NCBI RefSeq assembly: GCF_001598855.1 | Contig: NZ_BCZS01000035.1 | Coordinates: forward strand, 1 to 40,798 | Direction: 5' to 3' | Source: Pluralibacter gergoviae ATCC 33028 = NBRC 105706 | Lineage (GTDB): Bacteria > Pseudomonadota > Gammaproteobacteria > Enterobacterales > Enterobacteriaceae | Length of the DNA stretch: 40,798 nt | In this document: positions 37,046-40,798 of the stretch, one piece after another | Layout of the letters: every line of letters starts with the position of its first letter | How positions within the stretch are numbered: the first letter of the stretch is position 1 | The notes under the pieces: model-generated | The model's input: the letters and a program-made list of their open reading frames with translations, nothing else | Database searches by the model: none | What the model was told of the DNA's origin: nothing | Made by a program: the position numbers and the translations under genes

Positions 37046-38146
37046 TCAGGCAAAGATCGTCATCAGATAGGCCGCAAACAGCGCCAGGTGGGCGGCGCCG
37101 TTGAGTACGTTGGTACGACCGGTTGAGAACGACAGCTGGCACAGCATCAGCGCGGCGAGCATCACGATCATCTCCGGTGCCCCGAGGGCAAACTGCAGTT
37201 CGTTGCCGGTAAGAAAGGCAATCAACGTCACCACAGGCACCGTCAGGGAGATGGTCGCCAGCACCGAACCAAAGAACAGGTTCATCGCCCGCTGGACCTG
37301 ATTATTCAGCACCGCCTTCAGCGCGCCCAGTCCCTCAGGCGAGAGGATCAGCAGTGCGACCAGGAAGCCGGTGAAGGCGACCGGGGCATTCAGGCTGGTG
37401 AGCAGCGTTTCCAGCGGATTCGCGTTCATTTTGGTGACCGCGATAACGGCAATCAGGTGGACGATAAGCCACGCGGCGTGCCAGAGGTTGCTGTGCGCCG
37501 AAGGCTTGCCGTGGTGCGGATCGTCATCATCGCCGTCGTCTTCGTGCTCGTAAACGAACAGGCTCTGGTGGGTTTTGGTCTGAATCAGCAGAAAGACGCC
37601 GTACATAATGGCGGAAATCAGCGCGACCAGCAGCGCCTGGGCGGTTGAAAAGTTAGCGTCGGGTAGCGCCATCGGGAACACCAGTACGATCACCGCCAGC
37701 GGGAAGAGCGCGATCAGATACTGCTTGATGCCGAACAGATTCATATACTGGGTTGCAAACTTGCGGCCGCCCAGCAGCAGTGAAAAGCCAACCAGACCGC
37801 CGGTGACTATCATGATGATCGAGTAGAGCGTGTCGCGCATCAGCGTTGGCGCGGCGTCGCCGGTCGCCATCAGCGCGGAAATCAGGCTGACTTCCAGAAT
37901 AACGACGGAAAGGCTTAATATCAGCGAGCCGTAGGGCTCGCCCAGGCGGTGCGCGAGGACGTCGGCGTGGCGAACAACGCTGAATGCGCTGCTGAGGATA
38001 CCGATCAGGGCCAGGATATTGATCCCGACGACCGCCGGCAGCGACTGGCTGCTTCCCCAGAAAAACAGCACCGCCAGCGCCAGCACCGGCAAAATAAGCA
38101 GGGTCTCCTTATGGCGGGTTTTCACCGCCTCGTGTGCGTGTGTCAT
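37046..38146 (-). CDS. chaA: Sodium-potassium/proton (Ca2+/H+) antiporter ChaA
   Basis: Inner-membrane cation/proton antiporter of the CaCA family (PF01699), 366 residues as in E. coli. It exports Na+, K+ and Ca2+ at alkaline pH. Two inverted groups of five helices are visible, with the alpha repeats around SLILSLSVVILEVSLI and VALLILSPEGLGALKAVLN carrying the family acidic residues. The central loop VYEHEDDGDDDDPHHG is an acidic cation-binding stretch. It is divergent from chaB. A TGTGA-N6-TCAAA sequence at 38213-38228 in the divergent region could bind CRP, but the match is weak. Confidence 0.96.
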   Translation of the reverse strand: MTHAHEAVKTRHKETLLILPVLALAVLFFWGSSQSLPAVVGINILALIGILSSAFSVVRHADVLAHRLGEPYGSLILSLSVVILEVSLISALMATGDAAPTLMRDTLYSIIMIVTGGLVGFSLLLGGRKFATQYMNLFGIKQYLIALFPLAVIVLVFPMALPDANFSTAQALLVALISAIMYGVFLLIQTKTHQSLFVYEHEDDGDDDDPHHGKPSAHSNLWHAAWLIVHLIAVIAVTKMNANPLETLLTSLNAPVAFTGFLVALLILSPEGLGALKAVLNNQVQRAMNLFFGSVLATISLTVPVVTLIAFLTGNELQFALGAPEMIVMLAALMLCQLSFSTGRTNVLNGAAHLALFAAYLMTIFA

Positions 38147-38409
38147 GTAGCATCTCCATGTAAGCAGGTTTGTAATTATTGATAGTCCAGCGGGCTACAA
38201 TAGCAGACAGGTTGTGATGTGCGTCAAAATTTTACTGAATTTTACCTCTTGATAGGATTTTTAATCGGAGGTTGCATATCCCGCGCTTTTCCTCTGTTTA
38301 GTGATAAATAACAGTCAGTTGCTTTTTATTAAATCTATTTTTGCCTCACGTTTGCTTTTCCGGCATACCGCATCCACACTCATTTTTTACCTGAAAACCG
38401 GAGGTCAGT

Positions 38410-38643
38410 ATGCCCTATAAAACGCGAAGCGATTTACCCGAGAGCGTCCAGCACGTGCTCCCCGCCCATGCGCAGGATATCTACAAAGAGGCTTTTAACA
38501 GCGCTTGGGAGCAGTACCGACACAAAGAGGACAGGCGGGGCGACGCCAGCCGGGAGGAGACCGCCCACCGGGTTGCCTGGGCGGCGGTTAAAAATGAGTA
38601 TCAAAAGGGCGATGACGATAAATGGCATAAGAAAAGCCATTAG
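38410..38643 (+). CDS. chaB: Cation transport regulator ChaB
   Basis: Small 77-residue cytoplasmic protein of the ChaB fold (PF06150). It was proposed to modulate ChaA, with genetic rather than biochemical support. It aligns with E. coli ChaB throughout (MPYKTRSDLPESVQHVLPAHAQ at the start, DDDKWHKKSH at the end). CGGAGG lies 6 bases before the ATG. It is divergent from chaA and followed after 158 bases by chaC. Confidence 0.96.
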   Translation: MPYKTRSDLPESVQHVLPAHAQDIYKEAFNSAWEQYRHKEDRRGDASREETAHRVAWAAVKNEYQKGDDDKWHKKSH

Positions 38644-38801
38644 CAGCGAAGAGGAAGGTACTGGCTTTAGCGTCTGTTTAGCCGCGGTTGCTGTATCGCA
38701 GGGCCGACATTGCATATTATCGCCATTATCCGGATAATATTTCAGCAGTGCATGAGGGAATGTGGTGGCAGGGAAGCGCGCAGTGGCGGAGGTGTAATAA
38801 G

Positions 38802-39455
38802 ATGTTAACGCGTGATTTCCTGCTAAAGGCCGATTGTAAAACGGCGTTTGGCGCTATCGAGGAGTCGCTGCTCTGGTCACCGGAACAGCGCGCCGCTTCG
38901 CTTGCGGCGACTCTGGCCTGCAGGCCCGATGATGGACCCGTCTGGATCTTCGGTTACGGTTCCCTGATGTGGAACCCTGCTCTCGAGTTTTGTGAATCCT
39001 GCACCGGCACCCTTGTAGGGTGGCACCGGGCCTTTTGCCTGCGGCTGACCGCAGGCCGGGGCAGCGCCTGTCAGCCGGGCCGCATGCTTGCCCTCAAGCA
39101 GGGCGGGCGCACCACCGGCGTCGCCTATCGGCTAAACGCCAGCTCCCTTGAAGAAGAACTCTCCCTGCTGTGGAAGCGTGAAATGATCACCGGCTGCTAC
39201 CTGCCGACCTGGTGCCGCCTCAATCTGGACGATGGCCGGACGGTAAACGCGCTGGTATTTATTATGGATCCGCGCCATCCGCTCTATGAATCCGATACCC
39301 GCCCGCAGATCGTTGCGCCGCTGATTGCCGCCGCCAGCGGCCCGTTGGGAACCAATGCGCAATACTTATTTTCGCTGGAGCAATCGCTGGCCCGCCTGGG
39401 GATGAGGGACGACAGCCTGAACGATCTGATTGTAAAGGTCCGACAGCTTATTTAG
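38802..39455 (+). CDS. chaC: Glutathione-specific gamma-glutamylcyclotransferase ChaC
   Basis: Degrades reduced glutathione to 5-oxoproline and Cys-Gly in the cytoplasm. It belongs to the gamma-glutamylcyclotransferase family. The nucleotide-like loop FGYGSLMWNP is near residues 47-56. The catalytic Glu lies in LLWKREMITGCYLPTW. I chose ATG 38802 (217 residues) because its N terminus (MLTRDFLLKADCKTAFG) aligns with E. coli and GGAGG precedes it; the frame is open 38 codons further upstream but without homology. The C terminus is about 14 residues shorter than in E. coli. Confidence 0.95.
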   Translation: MLTRDFLLKADCKTAFGAIEESLLWSPEQRAASLAATLACRPDDGPVWIFGYGSLMWNPALEFCESCTGTLVGWHRAFCLRLTAGRGSACQPGRMLALKQGGRTTGVAYRLNASSLEEELSLLWKREMITGCYLPTWCRLNLDDGRTVNALVFIMDPRHPLYESDTRPQIVAPLIAAASGPLGTNAQYLFSLEQSLARLGMRDDSLNDLIVKVRQLI

Positions 39456-40177
39456 ATAAAATATCGGCTTCGTCCTTTTCTGTGTCGCCCATTTTCTGTA
39501 CTCTATAATCCGGATAACCTTAGAAGTTGCCTGGATATTATTCTAATCATTCACTGTTAAATAATCCCATTAAAAGATTTGTTTTTAATGTGGGTATATT
39601 CCCGCTCTTAAGCGTGTGTTGATATTTATATTTGTGTGATTTTTGATCTCTGGTCGGATGATATATAATATAAATAACTTTTTTTTATTATTAAATTTTC
39701 ATTTTTTATGAAATTATTTTTACTTGTAAAACAGCCTGTTAGTTAAATTTCTGTGATATGAATGGCTTTTTTATTAAACTGGTGATTGCGGTATGCTGCT
39801 CTTTGTAATATTAGTGTCTACACTCTTAAATTACAGTAACCTATGCCCCGACCATTCTGGTCAGAATAAGAGGAAACATAATCAGTTAATAAGCCAAAGG
39901 CCTACAGCTGACGCAGGTGGCGTACATTCGCGCTTGTTGGCTATTTCTGAGGCACAAAGCGATAAAAAACAACATGTAAAACATTAGAACAGCCAGAACG
40001 ATATTTTATTTAAGAATATTGATGATGACGCTTTGCTTGCAACAAGCAAAGCAGGCTGTGGATTTCATCTTTGATGACGTCCATATATAAGCCGTTTATC
40101 GATTCAGCATTGCTTAAACACCAGGAATCTCTCTAGTTTTATAACTTTTAAAATAAGTCTGAGACGAGGGTTTATAT
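39456..40177. other. AT-rich gap before the adhesin gene
   Basis: These 722 bases are strongly AT-rich, unlike the flanking genes. An imperfect hairpin at 39566-39594 (CCCA.TTAAAA with TTTTAA..TGGG) could end chaC. Several TATAAT-like boxes (39503-39508, 39664-39669) and a structured leader near 40030 are present. A 64-codon frame at 39793-39987 has no ribosome-binding site or recognisable family and I do not call it. The composition suggests H-NS silencing of the adhesin gene. Confidence 0.5.
40030..40052 (+). promoter_or_regulatory. Hairpin in the leader of the adhesin gene
   Basis: GCTTTGCTTG (40030-40039) and CAAGCAAAGC (40043-40052) pair perfectly around 3 bases. It lies about 125 bases before the adhesin start. 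It is flanked by GATGACG copies (40024-40030 and 40073-40079). No T-run follows, so it would be a leader structure rather than a terminator. Confidence 0.45.
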
Positions 40178-40798
40178 ATGGCGAGCATACAGCTTACTGC
40201 CAGAGATGGCGGTGCAACGACTTCTGTTAGTGGCTCATTTATCAATCTTTCCGGACCTACAATCGTCAAATTAAACATCGATCCGAAAGAAATATCTCAA
40301 CTTTCCCGCACCGGTAACGATCTCGTCATTACGCTTAAAAACGGCGAAAAAACTACAATCCATAACTACTTTGTCGTTGATGCCCAGGGGCACGGTAATG
40401 AGCTGGTATTTGAGGACGAGCACGGTGCGCTGTGGTGGGTAAAAGATCCCCAGGCGGGTTTGCATTTTGAACCCTTAATCGATATTGATGCGCTGCTGAT
40501 TGAAGGTGCCGGGGACGGTATTAATCCCTGGCTTTTTGCTGCCGCCGGTGGCTTAAGTGCCACGGCATTCACCCTGCTGGCCAGTGATGATGACGGACAT
40601 AAGCGCGATGTCTTTGCTGGCAATAGCGATTCGGACAGCGATAGCGATGATACGGTCCCCGGCCGACCGGTTGATGAGTCTGACTCGAATTCGGACAGCG
40701 ACTCGGATTCTGACAGTGATTCGGATTCTGACAGTGACTCCGACTCGGACTCTGACAGCGATTCGGATTCTGACAGTGACTCGGATTCTGACAGTGAC
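40178..40798 (+). CDS. BapA-prefix large surface adhesin, 5' end
   Basis: The gene runs off the right edge; 207 codons are visible. The first ~135 residues match the BapA/LapF prefix-like domain found at the N terminus of giant type I-secreted biofilm adhesins: LSGPTIVKLNIDPKEI, GNDLVITLKNGEKTTIHNYF and LVFEDEHGALWWVKDP. A short hydrophobic segment (WLFAAAGGLSATAFTLLA, about 120-137) follows and may hold the retention module. A Ser-Asp rich linker begins near residue 148 and becomes a pure SD repeat from residue 168. No signal peptide is seen, in line with type I secretion through C-terminal signals. ATG 40178 has GAGACGAGGG about 8 bases upstream. Downstream parts should hold Ig-like repeats and the secretion genes. 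Function in biofilm or host adhesion is inferred. Confidence 0.85.
   Translation, partial: MASIQLTARDGGATTSVSGSFINLSGPTIVKLNIDPKEISQLSRTGNDLVITLKNGEKTTIHNYFVVDAQGHGNELVFEDEHGALWWVKDPQAGLHFEPLIDIDALLIEGAGDGINPWLFAAAGGLSATAFTLLASDDDGHKRDVFAGNSDSDSDSDDTVPGRPVDESDSNSDSDSDSDSDSDSDSDSDSDSDSDSDSDSDSDSDSD
40679..40798 (+). repeat. Ser-Asp repeat with an 18-base unit
   Basis: Twenty Ser-Asp dipeptides (one has Asn in place of Asp) are encoded by near-identical 18-base units with serine codons in the order TCG, TCT, AGT, plus one 24-base variant. The run continues past the window end. It resembles the SD linkers of staphylococcal Clf/Sdr proteins in sequence only. Confidence 0.9.

Noticed and set aside
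38213-38228. CRP site in the chaA/chaB divergent region
   Set aside because: TGTGA-N6-TCAAA is a weak match and no promoter elements are placed sensibly; mentioned only in the chaA entry.
39793-39987. 64-codon frame in the AT-rich gap before the adhesin
   Set aside because: No ribosome-binding site, no recognisable family, and atypical composition; could be revisited only with transcript or peptide data.
40679-40798. Repeat array as a possible CRISPR
   Set aside because: Units are contiguous, in frame, and encode Ser-Asp without spacers.

Overview
The window looks like chromosomal DNA of a high-GC member of the Enterobacteriaceae (Klebsiella/Enterobacter/Kluyvera/Cedecea-like; genus not decidable by eye). 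The right half carries the conserved block ychF-pth / ychH / dauA / prs-ispE-lolB / hemA-prfA-prmC-sirB1-kdsA / chaA / chaB-chaC, with proteins I recognise as near-identical to the E. coli versions. The left half is an accessory stretch of transport and redox genes. I see no rRNA, tRNA, CRISPR array, prophage or insertion sequence.

Layout. 0-2.2 kb: tail of an amidohydrolase, dbpA (23S rRNA helicase) and a convergent ves/hutD-like gene. 2.3-3.8 kb: NCS1-type nucleobase permease, divergent from ves, with a perfect TTGTATATACAA palindrome between them. 4.4-8.3 kb: three-gene gluconate 2-dehydrogenase operon (Tat-exported small subunit, GMC flavoprotein, tri-heme cytochrome c). 8.7-10.7 kb: FecA-like TonB-dependent receptor behind a Fur box. 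10.7-13.6 kb: AT-rich island with a long non-coding stretch, a gene relic, a polytopic membrane protein that looks like a PglL/Wzy protein without its core, and a LuxR-type regulator with a degenerate receiver. 13.7-17.5 kb: ethanolamine-type permease, divergent APH-fold kinase and AraC-type regulator. 17.7-24.8 kb, minus strand: sodium:solute symporter, GltD-like iron-sulfur flavoprotein, and pyruvate:flavodoxin/ferredoxin oxidoreductase. 25-39.5 kb: conserved housekeeping block. 40.2 kb to end: start of a BapA-prefix adhesin running into a Ser-Asp repeat.

How the genes work together. The gluconate dehydrogenase feeds electrons from periplasmic sugar acid to the quinone pool, and a good CRP site upstream suggests carbon control. 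The PFOR and GltD-like genes overlap at stop/start and probably form one NADP(H)-linked 2-oxoacid redox unit, perhaps supplied by the upstream symporter. The permease/kinase/AraC cluster looks like uptake and phosphorylation of an amino alcohol, with AraC-like half-sites in the divergent promoter. The hemA operon is conserved, but sirB2, which I expect between prmC and sirB1, is missing.

Nothing here is a clear-cut new defence or mobile system. The most interesting items are the AT-rich island (core-less PglL-like protein, pseudo-receiver regulator, many palindromes), the PFOR/GltD/symporter unit with two large inverted repeats in its leader, the AraC half-sites 21 bp apart, the HutC-like operator, the sirB2 deletion, and the codon-rotated Ser-Asp repeat.
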